Shown here one piece after another: positions 9,892 through 22,221 of a stretch of DNA of 64,000 nt (positions are counted from its first letter, which is position 1; every line of letters begins with the position of its first letter). The position numbers were made by a program, and so were the translations under genes. The DNA comes from Argyresthia goedartella. Its lineage: Eukaryota > Arthropoda > Insecta > Lepidoptera > Argyresthiidae. Below the pieces are notes generated by a model. That model searched no databases, was not told the origin of the DNA, and worked only from the letters and a program-made list of their open reading frames with translations. The stretch covers positions 16,524,715 through 16,588,714 of the forward strand of contig OX463829.1 of the NCBI GenBank assembly GCA_949825045.1, read 5' to 3'.

Positions 9892-10490
9892 GTTCGTAAG
9901 AATCTATTTTGAATAAAAAAATGAAGTAAAAGGTACGACTTCATGCCCTTAACTTGTGTCATATAAGTTATTCAAGACTTTCCTTACCCAAAAAATATTT
10001 GACTAGCAAGATTACCCTATGGGCGACGACGACGAAACGTACGCGAAACCAGCCCTTGAGTAACAGAAATTAATAGTTTATGTGACTGACACATAATGGA
10101 GGGCATTAAAACTCTAGAGTGGGTTTCATAATAATATCACTCGAGAGTTTTAATGCCTAATTATGTACAGTTACATACACTAGTTTATCTACACACATAT
10201 CATAAGCTCTCTTTGATGTGTTCAGGAACCGCATGTTTGACCGACATTGTGGCATTGAGTTGTTTAGCTTGTTGCTAGTACCAACTTCACAGACACAGTA
10301 GGGGCGGCACGCAGGCCGCTGTATATGTAAATATGTAGAAAATTTACACATTATGGTCATAATGTTCAATATTCAGATAAGAAATAAGTTTTTACAAAGT
10401 AGTTTGGTACAAACATTATGCTGATCGTAACGTGCGGTTTTTGGACGCAGTAAAGAGGGTTAATGATACTTGTGTAGATTAATATAGTTA
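9892..10490. other. Non-coding flank with hairpin element and inverted repeat of the 14-kb block
   Basis: No coding potential seen. Bases about 10015-10068 (GACGACGACG, then GCGAAACCAGCCCTTGAGTA) are an inverted diverged match to about 13975-14020. About 420 bp (about 10070-10490) interrupt that homology, with ATTAATA-like sequence at both edges, so they may be a small inserted element. Confidence 0.5.
10090..10169. repeat. Imperfect palindrome of about 80 bp (MITE-like hairpin)
   Basis: The left arm carries GGCATTAAAACTCTAGAGT and the right arm ACTCGAGAGTTTTAATGCC, about 28 bp each with few mismatches around a short loop. It lies inside the segment that interrupts an older repeat. Confidence 0.65.
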
Positions 10491-10870
10491 CGTGTACCAA
10501 ATATTATTTTTATCGGTTCAGTATTCGGTTGTTTTATACTACTTTTTATAAACCTAGGACCGCTATATTATTGATCATTTAATGGTTCCGTTTTACAACA
10601 CCACATAAAAACTTACGAACATAAAGTATCAAAGTATCCGCACCAATAACTTTGTAACCCCATTTCTCCGCCATTTTGAACTACTGAATACAAATATATA
10701 ATAATAATAATAACGTAGCCCATGTTTCGAATCAAACAGTGTATATCCCCAGGACATTGTCAAAATGTTTAGATTACTTAACTTAAAAAATACTGAAGAC
10801 CTGTGGGGCAAATTAGACAAATTCATTGGATTCAGTGATTTTGGTTACAGCCCCCACTTAGCTTATATAT
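10441..10870 (+). repeat. Inverted diverged copy of the 13.5-14.0 kb LINE-derived block
   Basis: Reading about 13990-13540 on the minus strand reproduces this stretch in order: GTACCAAATAT, CCGCACCAATAACTTTGTAACCCC, an Asn-coding AATAATAATAA run, TATATCCC-AGGACATTGTCAAAA, and the CCCCCACTTAGCTTATATATT segment. Identity is visibly below that of the 5-kb duplicates, so this is an older copy. Confidence 0.75.
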
Positions 10871-11640
10871 TCAATAAATGTGTTGACGATGGAGCTTTCC
10901 AAGTCCTCATGAAAGACAGTAAACTGATACCGCTGTTTCAGTCGGGAGATAAGGGTTATCCTTCAAATTTCAGACCAATATCTGTTCTTCCAGCACTTAG
11001 TAAAATATTTGAAAAGATTGTACTCAATCAAAGCTTTTACACTTCAACCGTACAAAACAATTCCATGCCAAACAATACGGTTACACTAGGCGAATCGACT
11101 ACCGATGGATTTATTACCCTTATATCATATCATATTTTGTCTACACGGGATGCTACCGGCATTTCCTAAATCTGTCTGAAAGGTATTTGATTGTGTTGAT
11201 CATGATATGCTATTAATGAAATTAAATCATAACAGAGTCAGAAGTAAAGCGTTAATTGCTGAAGCAATAGAATAGAATTCAAAAGGCAGAAAACCACGGC
11301 GTTAAATCTGATGGACCGCGTGTAAATATCAGCTTTCCACAAGGTTTCATATTAGGCCCTTTCTTTTGTGCATTTTATGATGCACACATTGACTGACATA
11401 ATGTTGTGTGCTGATGATATTTCACTGGTCTTCAAAAATTAAAGACAAAAAGAAGATTTTGTATTTATCTTTAATCTTGAATTGGTTCACAGTTAATAAT
11501 TTATTGTTAAGCGCTGCTGGTAATACCAAGTGTATGGAATTCTCACTTCCAAATTTCAGGCAAGTTGAGACCAGTTTATTATTAGACAGCAACACGTCAG
11601 AACTAGTAAATAATCAATCAATGATGCAGTCTGCCTACTG
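10765..11640 (+). pseudogene. LINE reverse-transcriptase fragment, plus strand
   Basis: The reading around 10830-11170 has FGYSPHLAYIFNKCVDDGAF, MKDSKLIPLFQSGDKG and FRPISVLPALSKIFEK, the fingers region of a Jockey/CR1-type LINE RT. Later pieces in other frames (FDHDML-like near 11200, GPFF near 11360, LCADDIS at 11407-11427) follow the expected RT order, but the frame is broken many times and there is no intact domain. The same family occurs on the minus strand at 12905-13083 and 13548-14020 and in its duplicate. No start codon is proposed. Confidence 0.7.
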
Positions 11641-11649
11641 AGCTCGCAC

Positions 11650-12590
11650 ATACAGAATACCATAGAAAAATACATTCTTAGAATAACTTCTTTCACTGGT
11701 TGCTATTATTAGAGAGAAGGACAAACTTCACAGGCTATGGAAATAATATAAGAATCCTTTGAACTATAATGCGTTTCCTCTCCTTAGTAGTAGGTGCAAG
11801 TTTGTTCAACATGATTGCTATCAAAAATACATAAACCTAACCTAGCCTCTGGTCGTGCGTCAAGTCCATGCGTAAAGTACACGTTATCCTTGTTCGAAAC
11901 CAAACGCAGTTTGATTTGAAATCAAGTTAGCTCACGCCTAGTAGTTAAAGTGATTTCGGAACGCAGTCTTTTTTGTCAGTGAATGATGATGCTGAAACTG
12001 AAATGTCACTTGACTTTGACAGACGGACGAAAATTGCAAGCTGTCTTGAGTATGATGGTTTTTGTTTTCTTCGTTATTTGTGCCGAGAATTTTGAAAGAA
12101 ATCCGTCTTCCAAACGCGAGATTATGCTGGCCTAGATTTGACCCCGCAACCCGTCGAAGTGTATTGAACAATATTTCGGGAATAGCCTTAAGGTTTTCCA
12201 CTCCTCGTGTATTGAAGGGCTCGGAGCCCCCGGGATGTTTAGTCGTGGCGTTGAGAGTGGCGTGAGATTGTATGTTTCGCGGGGAAACAGCCACGCATAG
12301 TTAGTATATGGATAGGACATACACTTGACCTGACGGTGACCTCAAGATCGGCTTGAGCAGTGAAGCAAGAAGGTTGCCAGGCACGCCCAGCCTCATCGCA
12401 TCGGAGCCAGGTCGTTGGTCTACGGAAGACCCCGTCAGGTAAGTACAATTAGCGTGGCGTACTGCAATCGTTAGACACTCTCACGGCGGTGAGCCAGAGT
12501 TTCTAACTGTCTAAATGGGCCCGCAGTGTGATCGCCGCCCTGAGGAGGTCTCTAACAATCCTAGAAATATGACTCACAAAACTATCACTT
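11650..12590. other. Non-coding stretch, GC-richer in 12090-12560
   Basis: No recognisable coding region. The part 12090-12560 is distinctly richer in G and C than its surroundings and contains no clear repeat or RNA gene. It could be the 5' leader of the LINE fragment that follows, but this is a guess from position only. Confidence 0.3.
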
Positions 12591-12599
12591 TACAAACTG

Positions 12600-12904
12600 A
12601 AAAGTAAACTAGCAATGCCTTCAATGAATACATCAGCAAAATGTTAAGGAAACCAGCACCTTCATACACCAATACCGAGCTTCTTGAACCACCACACCCC
12701 AAAGTGACCAGTGACATTTGTGTATCTACAGACATTATCTTTAAATTACTTAATACTCTAGTCGAGACAAAAGTAAGGGCCCTGGCGATGATAAGATAGC
12801 TCCTGTACTTGTTGTGTGCTGTGCTGGAGATCTTGCAACGCCTTTAGCAGTCATTTCTAATAGATTATTTACTAAGGCCGTCTTTCCCATGGAAAATTGC
12901 TTAC
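12600..12904 (+). pseudogene. LINE fragment upstream of RT core, plus strand
   Basis: A short reading includes FNEYISKMLRKPAP, then after a frameshift GDDKIAPVLVVCCAGDLATP, like the region between endonuclease and RT fingers of Jockey-type LINEs (the P-G-x-D-x-I-P region). It ends abruptly at 12904, the left boundary of the 5008-bp duplicated segment. Confidence 0.55.
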
Positions 12905-14020
12905 ATCGTGTCGTGAAGTGTAAAAGCTTTGATTGAGTATAATCTTTTTAAATATTTTACTAAGTGCTGGAAGAACAGATATTGGTCTGAAATTTGAAGG
13001 AGCACCATTATCTCCCGACTAGAACCGAGGTATCAGTTTACTGTATTTCATGAGGTCTGGGAAGGTTCCATCATCAAAACTCAAAACTCAAATCAAATCA
13101 AGCAAGAAAGCAAAATAATGCACTTTTACAAGTCAAACACTTACTCTCAAGTCTCATAAACATGGAAAAAAATACAAATATGATCAACTAAACTACTGAG
13201 TACATAACTGATTATGGTTTGAGTTTGAAAAAGGAATTTACCCCCTCAAGTGGTGATTCATGGCTGAATCTCGCACAAGAAAAAGACACTCTGTTAACTC
13301 TACCATTGTTTCGGAAATATGTCCGTCAGAGAAGATAGCACCAAGAAACTCTACGGGGTTTTTTTTTTAATTTTTGTCTTATATTTTTTTATTACACAAT
13401 GTACGATATAAAAATTATCTATTCTAATGAATATATTATATTATCGTATCGATAAGTGCCAATAAGACGTCTCAAAATAACAATCTAACAAAATGAGACC
13501 AAAGACAAGCTGTAATGAACATAATTTATGAGAAACCAGACTGGAACATTCCCCCCACACATTTATTGAATATATAAGCTAAGTGTGGGGGCTATACCCA
13601 AAATTACTGGATCCATGAATTTGTCAAATTTGTCCCACATGTCTTCATTATTTTTCAAGTTAAGTAATCTAAACGTTTTGACAATGTCCTAGGGATATAC
13701 ACTGTTCGATTCGGAACATCGGCTAATTATTATTATTACATATTAGTAGTCAGTAGTTCAAAATGGCGGAGATATGGGGTTACAAAGTTATTGGTGCGGC
13801 TACTTTCATTCTTCATGTTCGTAACGAGGTGCATTCATAAGTTTGTATGTGGTGTGGAAAAAAGAAACCATTTAATGATCACGCGTGTAGCGGTCATAGG
13901 TTTATAAAAAGTAATATTGAACGACCGAATTCTGAAGCGATATAGTTGATATTTGGTACAGGTACGTATTTTTGTTACCCAAGGCCTGGTTTCGCGTACG
14001 TTGCGTCGTCGTCGCACATG
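12905..14020 (-). pseudogene. Minus-strand LINE RT fragment split by an insertion (copy A)
   Basis: On the minus strand, 14020-13548 and 13083-12905 together match the plus-strand fragment at 10441-11050: the same leader, then FDKFMDP, SP-type residues, and FPDLMKYSKLIPRF, SNFRPISVLPALSKIF of the RT fingers. About 460 bp (13084-13547) without coding potential separates the two parts and is absent from the plus-strand relative, so it is an insertion. Stops and frameshifts are frequent. Confidence 0.65.
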
Positions 14021-14311
14021 CGGGTACTTAGGCTATCTAGCTGGTAATTTTTTTATTAGGTAAGTTTTTACACATGAGATAAGTAGTAAGCAAACACAGT
14101 CCTCGAAATTCCGAAGCCGAATCACGCAACGTAGATTACCACAATATGTTATAGACACTAGCACACTCACGCTTTAATAACCACTGAAAAATGTTCTAAA
14201 GGAGTCGTTTTAAATCCCATATAAAAAATCCAGGCCTAGCGCGAAACAAATGGGTCATTCTCAGAACTCTATAGAAAGTTCGTATATTGATTGGCACCCA
14301 GTCCACATTTG

Positions 14312-15012
14312 TTCTTAAAGTTCCGTACCCGAAGGGTGCCAAACGGGACCCTATTACCACAGTATACATCAAACCTCCGCTGTCCGTCCGTCCGTCTGTC
14401 AGTCTGTCACCGGGCTCTACCGGATCAACCGAAATAGGTAGAAAGCTTAAATTTTCACATAGCGTGTATTTATATTGCCGCTATAACAACAAATAATAAA
14501 ACATACGGGTTTTTGAGAATTAAAAGTAGTACATATACAAGAGATTATTTGTGTCGCCATTTTCTTAGCCATTTTGTTTTATTTATTCATCGGTGAATCT
14601 CTCGATATTATCGGAAAAGATATTTAATTGCGGGTATTGAGTTTTATGCTTAGTTATTTGTCTTATTAAATAAGTCATGTCAAGATAAATAATTTGTCAT
14701 TAAAATGATATTAAGCTTTTTATCATATTTGATTTTATTTCTGTTAAAAAATTACTCAATTGTCATCCACTTCCGGTTTCAATAAGCTAACCTGAGATAA
14801 CCTGAGTACATAGTTCAATATTTACTTACAACATACACAAATCTCTTTTTCAATGTTTCGAAGTGCGGCCTTGAATGTAGTCCTACCTAGTATAATATAG
14901 TATAATTAAGAATTTAAAAGGTATATAAAATACTATCGTTTTTTGTTTATCCGTGTGGTATGGAACTCTTCGTGCGCGGGTCTTCCTTCTCGCACTTGAC
15001 AGGGTTTATTTA
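14312..15012 (+). repeat. Dispersed insect repeat with an internal insertion (copy A)
   Basis: Starts with AGTTCCGTACCCGAAGGGTG and the CTGTCCGTCCGTCCGTCTGTC run and ends with TATGGAACTCTTCGTGCGCG...CTCGCACTTGAC. I recognise both ends as parts of a very common repeat of moth and butterfly genomes. Here they are further apart than in the second example at about 39885-40165, so AT-rich sequence (about 14500-14940) is probably inserted. Confidence 0.55.
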
Positions 15013-15457
15013 AAATGTGTTCCCAACAACTCCATGAGATTGTTGGTATAGTCAGGTCGATAAAGGCTTTAATATAAACATAATGTATGCATTAAATGCC
15101 TATATTTTTGACAGTGAAACTTCTCAAAAATCAATCTCAAAACAAAGTGATTAAATATTGTAGTAGTAAGAATCACTGTCGTATTGAATGAGTGTGATTT
15201 TTTGCCTGGCTTACAAACTATGAAGTTTTAGTGAATAAAACCTTAATTAATGTCACTGTTTAATATTATTCATTATTAATATTATAATTATTTATTGCTA
15301 TTTATTTATAGAATTTATTCAATACAAATAATACACCAAATAGAACTTAGAAAATACGAGTAGGCATAGAATATAACATACCTATAATTTGTAAAATATA
15401 TATAAGTAAATATAAATAAAACCTATGTAGGTAATTCTGTTTTAGGAGATCAAGCTG

Positions 15458-17213
15458 TCACCAAAGTATTCCTGCTCCATCTTCATATTGAAAGGCCCTG
15501 ACATGTTTTCTCGTGCCTCTTACTCTCATGGCTCTTATAACTGAGATTTGTATTTTCACTTTCAGCCAGTACACTATTTGAGAATACGCTTTTCCCCATT
15601 TCTAGTTTAGCTTTGATGCGTTTTTTTTCAAAACTGTTATATTCAGTTCCTAGGGCTCCATCGCATGAAATAACTAGTGGGGTGAATGAGGCTCTTAGGT
15701 CTTCAGCTGCTCGGTCGTATTTTGTGTGTTTCTCTCGGCTATGTCTCTGTGCTGTTTTTTGCCAGGTGAGGTTGCTGTAAGAGAAAGCGTCAGCATTTAC
15801 TATGCGTACGTCGAAGAACGCTTTTCTTGCAGGTTCCCAAACACTGTTTAGTAACAGATCATCTATAAGTGCTGGTTGATTTATAGTTGCATCTTGCATT
15901 ATGGGTTCTATTGTGCTAGTTCCCCAGGCTAGTTCGGCCCAATTTTTACAATCATCTCTGTGTTGATCATGTCCTTTTTTATTAATCCTCCTTTCTTGCA
16001 GTTTAATGCGTGGTTTAGGTCGAAATTACTCTCTCCGCATCCGTCGCAGGCCTGAGGAAGGTTTGCAGGTTCGTGGGCGTATCTAATAGCTAAAGCATCC
16101 CTAAACTGGGTAGCTGTGAGATCAGCATTATTTGCGGTGGTCGGGATGATAGTTAGCCATTGTGAAGAGTTTGTTTCAACGACTCTTTGGAGACATCTTT
16201 TAATTTTATTTGGTAGTTTACATATTGTGACATTAGCATTATTTTTTCAGCGTATCTCTTTTGCCGCGATAGTTTTTCTTCTTTGATAGTATTTGTAGCA
16301 TGAGTTTGATGGGCTAGTAAGTCTAGATTTTCGTCAGATTTGATGGCGTGCGTTAGCATACTATTTGATTCTATCGATGTTTTATAACAGTCGTTGTTAT
16401 TCATTGGGTCGTTAATGGCAGGCTGAATAGTTCATGTTCTAGTGACGTTATTTCTCTGTTTAAGATTGATGGTATCAGTGTTGTCATAATGGTTTGTTTT
16501 AAAGTGTGAAATTCCTCACAAGTGTTATTCATGACTGTTTGTAAGTATCTCCATTCGCATTGGAGTGATTTTTTAAAGGCTGTATGTGCAAGTTGTGGGT
16601 GTTTTTTACTAGCTTTTGATAGTGGTTTAATACATTCAATCCATTTTACATCCAATCGTTAACCTTTTCTTTGATGTATTCTTTTCTTCCATTCTCATCT
16701 CCGATGACGCCACCCAAAAACCGATGTGAAAGTACAGTCTTCACTCCAAGGTTACCAAAAAGTCTATGAGCTTATTTTTGACTATGATATAGCTTTTTGA
16801 AGGTTCTGGGAAATAACCGTATTTTGGTCCTAGTTTCATCAGTTTTTTTAGCCATTCTTTCACATTTTTTAGTTTACCACAACAGGCGGAATCATCAGCA
16901 TACCAGTTTTGTACATATTTTCCAGGGTCTTTGCAGCTTTGCATTAGGGGTAGAATTCCGACTGCATTCATTAGCATTGCTAATGGATCACCCTGTGTTG
17001 TTCCTTCCTTGCTTAAGATGAAATCGTTTGAGCCTGATAGGCAAATGACTGCGTAACCTCTATATGTGTTGAAAATAAATATTGCACAGCGCGGCCAGTA
17101 GATTCTAGCATTCCAAAGAGCGATTGATCGACTCAGCGCGTTGAAGGCATTCGCAGCATCTATTAGTAGGAGGTCTTCATCATCTTCACCTACATTAAAA
17201 CATTTGGTCATGG
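15458..17213 (-). pseudogene. 3' half of R2-type (RLE-like) non-LTR retrotransposon, copy A
   Basis: Read on the minus strand from 17213: an RT core with [27 protein letters not shown] and the catalytic box YADD (in [14 protein letters not shown]), then [16 protein letters not shown]; a thumb/linker segment (16655-16401 and 16404-16153); a zinc-binding stretch with C-x2-C, H and C ([17 protein letters not shown], near 16065-16010); and a C-terminal domain ([21 protein letters not shown], then [14 protein letters not shown]) that ends near 15458 after one frameshift. Zinc finger, RT, CCHC and a C-terminal endonuclease-like domain is the order seen in R2/NeSL-type elements. Multiple frameshifts make it inactive. 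The 5' half is at 26923-28190, beyond an inserted LINE. The exact clade is not certain. Confidence 0.7.
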
Positions 17214-17562
17214 ATGAATCATCGCGCGCGCGCTCTCAACGCCAACACGTACTTAGTTTAACTCTGCCTTTTAAATTCAAAAACTGTGTTAATTCGGAAC
17301 CTATCGCGGTGAAACAAAAACAAATAGCAGGAGTTCAAATGGATCAATAAAACAACTCGATCCGCTTATTACAACGATACTCCAAAAGTTCCTAATACTC
17401 GAAAATTAACACAAACCTGCCGTTAAAGTGCCCGGTGAACTGCTGTTGTTGCTACCCAGTCAGCTGCGGCCGGTGAGTCACCAAGCGGTGCTGCGTCCTG
17501 CGAGGCCGAACACAACTACTCACTACTACTACGCGTTCACCAATTTCGTCACTGCAGCCGTC

Positions 17563-17637
17563 GAGCAAATAGCGCAGCCGGTAACCGTTTGCCTGGGGGC
17601 CCAGAGACACGAGTTCGATCCCCGGCGATCAACTTTT
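17563..17637 (+). other. tRNA-like sequence in LINE leader (copy A)
   Basis: A-box-like TAGCGCAGCCGG (17570-17581) and B-box-like GAGTTCGATCC (17611-17621) are at tRNA-like spacing, with CCCCGGCG after the B box. I see no convincing acceptor stem, so this is a tRNA-derived segment rather than a tRNA gene. It lies about 40 bp upstream of the ORF1 ATG. Confidence 0.55.
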
Positions 17638-17676
17638 TTGTTTTTACTTCGTAATTCTATATTTTTTTTTTGTACA

Positions 17677-17877
17677 ATGATGGATTGTAAGATCAACTGC
17701 TGCTCAGGTTGCTGTGAGTATATGGAGGAGGATGAAAGAGTTACCTGCACGGAACCCAACTGCTTATTGGTGTACCATTACTTATGTGTTGGTCTCAGTG
17801 TAGGTCCCCACGCGGCCTGGACATGTCCAAATTGCAAGGTAAACTGCCCAAGAGTGATAACTCCAAAACACCGATAA
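17677..17877 (+). pseudogene. LINE ORF1 start, PHD-like finger (copy A)
   Basis: From the ATG at 17677 (MMDCKINCCSGC) to TAA at 17875-17877, 66 residues. Cys/His spacing (CSGCC, CTEPNCLLVYHYLC, WTCPNC) is that of a PHD-type zinc finger, common at the N-terminus of ORF1 in CR1-like LINEs of moths. ORF1 proteins bind element RNA. The stop after TPKHR is premature for such an ORF1, and in this copy the rest is missing because the duplication ends at 17912. Confidence 0.7.
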
Positions 17878-17912
17878 AGGCCAATGACGACTCCTTCGTG
17901 ACTCTCCGGACT

Positions 17913-19028
17913 ATCGTGTCGTGAAGTGTAAAAGCTTTGATTGAGTATAATCTTTTTAAATATTTTACTAAGTGCTGGAAGAACAGATATTGGTCTGAAA
18001 TTTGAAGGAGCACCATTATCTCCCGACTAGAACCGAGGTATCAGTTTACTGTATTTCATGAGGTCTGGGAAGGTTCCATCATCAAAACTCAAAACTCAAA
18101 TCAAATCAAGCAAGAAAGCAAAATAATGCACTTTTACAAGTCAAACACTTACTCTCAAGTCTCATAAACATGGAAAAAAATACAAATATGATCAACTAAA
18201 CTACTGAGTACATAACTGATTATGGTTTGAGTTTGAAAAAGGAATTTACCCCCTCAAGTGGTGATTCATGGCTGAATCTCGCACAAGAAAAAGACACTCT
18301 GTTAACTCTACCATTGTTTCGGAAATATGTCCGTCAGAGAAGATAGCACCAAGAAACTCTACGGGGTTTTTTTTTTAATTTTTGTCTTATATTTTTTTAT
18401 TACACAATGTACGATATAAAAATTATCTATTCTAATGAATATATTATATTATCGTATCGATAAGTGCCAATAAGACGTCTCAAAATAACAATCTAACAAA
18501 ATGAGACCAAAGACAAGCTGTAATGAACATAATTTATGAGAAACCAGACTGGAACATTCCCCCCACACATTTATTGAATATATAAGCTAAGTGTGGGGGC
18601 TATACCCAAAATTACTGGATCCATGAATTTGTCAAATTTGTCCCACATGTCTTCATTATTTTTCAAGTTAAGTAATCTAAACGTTTTGACAATGTCCTAG
18701 GGATATACACTGTTCGATTCGGAACATCGGCTAATTATTATTATTACATATTAGTAGTCAGTAGTTCAAAATGGCGGAGATATGGGGTTACAAAGTTATT
18801 GGTGCGGCTACTTTCATTCTTCATGTTCGTAACGAGGTGCATTCATAAGTTTGTATGTGGTGTGGAAAAAAGAAACCATTTAATGATCACGCGTGTAGCG
18901 GTCATAGGTTTATAAAAAGTAATATTGAACGACCGAATTCTGAAGCGATATAGTTGATATTTGGTACAGGTACGTATTTTTGTTACCCAAGGCCTGGTTT
19001 CGCGTACGTTGCGTCGTCGTCGCACATG
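17913..19028 (-). pseudogene. Minus-strand LINE RT fragment split by an insertion (copy B)
   Basis: Copy of 12905-14020 at +5008, with no difference noticed. The two RT parts are at 19028-18556 and 18091-17913. The junction with copy A at 17912/17913 cuts this fragment at the same base as at 12905. Confidence 0.65.
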
Positions 19029-19319
19029 CGGGTACTTAGGCTATCTAGCTGGTAATTTTTTTATTAGGTAAGTTTTTACACATGAGATAAGTAGTAAGCA
19101 AACACAGTCCTCGAAATTCCGAAGCCGAATCACGCAACGTAGATTACCACAATATGTTATAGACACTAGCACACTCACGCTTTAATAACCACTGAAAAAT
19201 GTTCTAAAGGAGTCGTTTTAAATCCCATATAAAAAATCCAGGCCTAGCGCGAAACAAATGGGTCATTCTCAGAACTCTATAGAAAGTTCGTATATTGATT
19301 GGCACCCAGTCCACATTTG

Positions 19320-20020
19320 TTCTTAAAGTTCCGTACCCGAAGGGTGCCAAACGGGACCCTATTACCACAGTATACATCAAACCTCCGCTGTCCGTCCGTC
19401 CGTCTGTCAGTCTGTCACCGGGCTCTACCGGATCAACCGAAATAGGTAGAAAGCTTAAATTTTCACATAGCGTGTATTTATATTGCCGCTATAACAACAA
19501 ATAATAAAACATACGGGTTTTTGAGAATTAAAAGTAGTACATATACAAGAGATTATTTGTGTCGCCATTTTCTTAGCCATTTTGTTTTATTTATTCATCG
19601 GTGAATCTCTCGATATTATCGGAAAAGATATTTAATTGCGGGTATTGAGTTTTATGCTTAGTTATTTGTCTTATTAAATAAGTCATGTCAAGATAAATAA
19701 TTTGTCATTAAAATGATATTAAGCTTTTTATCATATTTGATTTTATTTCTGTTAAAAAATTACTCAATTGTCATCCACTTCCGGTTTCAATAAGCTAACC
19801 TGAGATAACCTGAGTACATAGTTCAATATTTACTTACAACATACACAAATCTCTTTTTCAATGTTTCGAAGTGCGGCCTTGAATGTAGTCCTACCTAGTA
19901 TAATATAGTATAATTAAGAATTTAAAAGGTATATAAAATACTATCGTTTTTTGTTTATCCGTGTGGTATGGAACTCTTCGTGCGCGGGTCTTCCTTCTCG
20001 CACTTGACAGGGTTTATTTA
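19320..20020 (+). repeat. Dispersed insect repeat with an internal insertion (copy B)
   Basis: Copy at +5008 of the repeat at 14312-15012; same ends and same internal AT-rich insertion. Confidence 0.55.
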
Positions 20021-20465
20021 AAATGTGTTCCCAACAACTCCATGAGATTGTTGGTATAGTCAGGTCGATAAAGGCTTTAATATAAACATAATGTATGCAT
20101 TAAATGCCTATATTTTTGACAGTGAAACTTCTCAAAAATCAATCTCAAAACAAAGTGAATAAATATTGTAGTAGTAAGAATCACTGTCGTATTGAATGAG
20201 TGTGATTTTTTGCCTGGCTTACAAACTATGAAGTTTTAGTGAATAAAACCTTAATTAATGTCACTGTTTAATATTATTCATTATTAATATTATAATTATT
20301 TATTGCTATTTATTTATAGAATTTATTCAATACAAATAATACACCAAATAGAACTTAGAAAATACGAGTAGGCATAGAATATAACATACCTATAATTTGT
20401 AAAATATATATAAGTAAATATAAATAAAACCTATGTAGGTAATTCTGTTTTAGGAGATCAAGCTG

Positions 20466-22221
20466 TCACCAAAGTATTCCTGCTCCATCTTCATATTGAA
20501 AGGCCCTGACATGTTTTCTCGTGCCTCTTACTCTCATGGCTCTTATAACTGAGATTTGTATTTTCACTTTCAGCCAGTACACTATTTGAGAATACGCTTT
20601 TCCCCATTTCTAGTTTAGCTTTGATGCGTTTTTTTTCAAAACTGTTATATTCAGTTCCTAGGGCTCCATCGCATGAAATAACTAGTGGGGTGAATGAGGC
20701 TCTTAGGTCTTCAGCTGCTCGGTCGTATTTTGTGTGTTTCTCTCGGCTATGTCTCTGTGCTGTTTTTTGCCAGGTGAGGTTGCTGTAAGAGAAAGCGTCA
20801 GCATTTACTATGCGTACGTCGAAGAACGCTTTTCTTGCAGGTTCCCAAACACTGTTTAGTAACAGATCATCTATAAGTGCTGGTTGATTTATAGTTGCAT
20901 CTTGCATTATGGGTTCTATTGTGCTAGTTACCCAGGCTAGTTCGGCCCAATTTTTACAATCATCTCTGTGTTGATCATGTCCTTTTTTATTAATCCTCCT
21001 TTCTTGCAGTTTAATGCGTGGTTTAGGTCGAAATTACTCTCTCCGCATCCGTCGCAGGCCTGAGGGAGGTTTGCAGGTTCGTGGGCGTATCTAATAGCTA
21101 AAGCATCCCTAAACTGGGTAGCTGTGAGATCAGCATTATTTGCGGTGGTCGGGATGATAGTTAGCCATTGTGAAGAGTTTGTTTCAACGACTCTTTGGAG
21201 ACATCTTTTAATTTTATTTGGTAGTTTACATATTGTGACATTAGCATTATTTTTTCAGCGTATCTCTTTTGCCGCGATAGTTTTTCTTCTTTGATAGTAT
21301 TTGTAGCATGAGTTTGATGGGCTAGTAAGTCTAGATTTTCGTCAGATTTGATGGCGTGCGTTAGCATACTATTTGATTCTATCGATGTTTTATAACAGTC
21401 GTTGTTATTCATTGGGTCGTTAATGGCAGGCTGAATAGTTCATGTTCTAGTGACGTTATTTCTCTGTTTAAGATTGATGGTATCAGTGTTGTCATAATGG
21501 TTTGTTTTAAAGTGTGAAATTCCTCACAAGTGTTATTCATGACTGTTTGTAAGTATCTCCATTCGCATTGGAGTGATTTTTTAAAGGCTGTATGTGCAAG
21601 TTGTGGGTGTTTTTTACTAGCTTTTGATAGTGGTTTAATACATTCAATCCATTTTACATCCAATCGTTAACCTTTTCTTTGATGTATTCTTTTCTTCCAT
21701 TCTCATCTCCGATGACGCCACCCAAAAACCGATGTGAAAGTACAGTCTTCACTCCAAGGTTACCAAAAAGTCTATGAGCTTATTTTTGACTATGATATAG
21801 CTTTTTGAAGGTTCTGGGAAATAACCGTATTTTGGTCCTAGTTTCATCAGTTTTTTTAGCCATTCTTTCACATTTTTTAGTTTACCACAACAGGCGGAAT
21901 CATCAGCATACCAGTTTTGTACATATTTTCCAGGGTCTTTGCAGCTTTGGATTAGGGGTAGAATTCCGACTGCATTCATTAGCATTGCTAATGGATCACC
22001 CTGTGTTGTTCCTTCCTTGCTTAAGATGAAATCGTTTGAGCCTGATAGGCAAATGACTGCGTAACCTCTATATGTGTTGAAAATAAATATTGCACAGCGC
22101 GGCCAGTAGATTCTAGCATTCCAAAGAGCGATTGATCGACTCAGCGCGTTGAAGGCATTCGCAGCATCTATTAGTAGGAGGTCTTCATCATCTTCACCTA
22201 CATTAAAACATTTGGTCATGG
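20466..22221 (-). pseudogene. 3' half of R2-type (RLE-like) non-LTR retrotransposon, copy B
   Basis: Copy of 15458-17213. It differs at three of the four noted positions, one of which changes a residue after QGDP (a Met in copy A becomes Ile in copy B, base 21950). Domains are RT with YADD (22219-21749), linker (21663-21161), zinc-binding CCHC region (about 21073-21018) and the C-terminal endonuclease-like domain (20907-20466). At 22222-22228 the RT core is interrupted by the 5' end of the plus-strand LINE, and the same reading resumes at 26923 on the other side of it. Confidence 0.7.

Larger units (their letters stand above)
12905..17912. repeat. Tandem duplication, copy A (5008 bp)
   Basis: Every base offset between this segment and 17913-22920 is 5008. 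Comparing by eye I found four substitutions: 15151/20159, 15922/20930, 16058/21066 and 16942/21950. The junction reads CTCCGGACT|ATCGTGTCG, and the right outer edge reads CTCCGGACT|GGCCAAA. No long microhomology is present. Copy A truncates the plus-strand LINE at 17912. Confidence 0.95.
17221..17912 (+). mobile_element. 5' end of the same LINE, truncated by the tandem duplication (copy A)
   Basis: Identical to 22229-22920: leader, tRNA-like segment and the PHD finger of ORF1. It stops at the duplication junction at 17912, and the remaining ORF1 and ORF2 are absent here. Confidence 0.85.

Noticed and set aside
13835..14017. Short minus-strand ORF repeated at 18843-19025
   Set aside because: It lies in a LINE-derived leader, and its repetition is explained by the 5-kb duplication. 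No motif is visible.
14287..14496. Plus-strand ORF beginning MIGTQSTF, repeated at 19295
   Set aside because: It is a chance reading through a common dispersed repeat with a TCCG run, not a gene.
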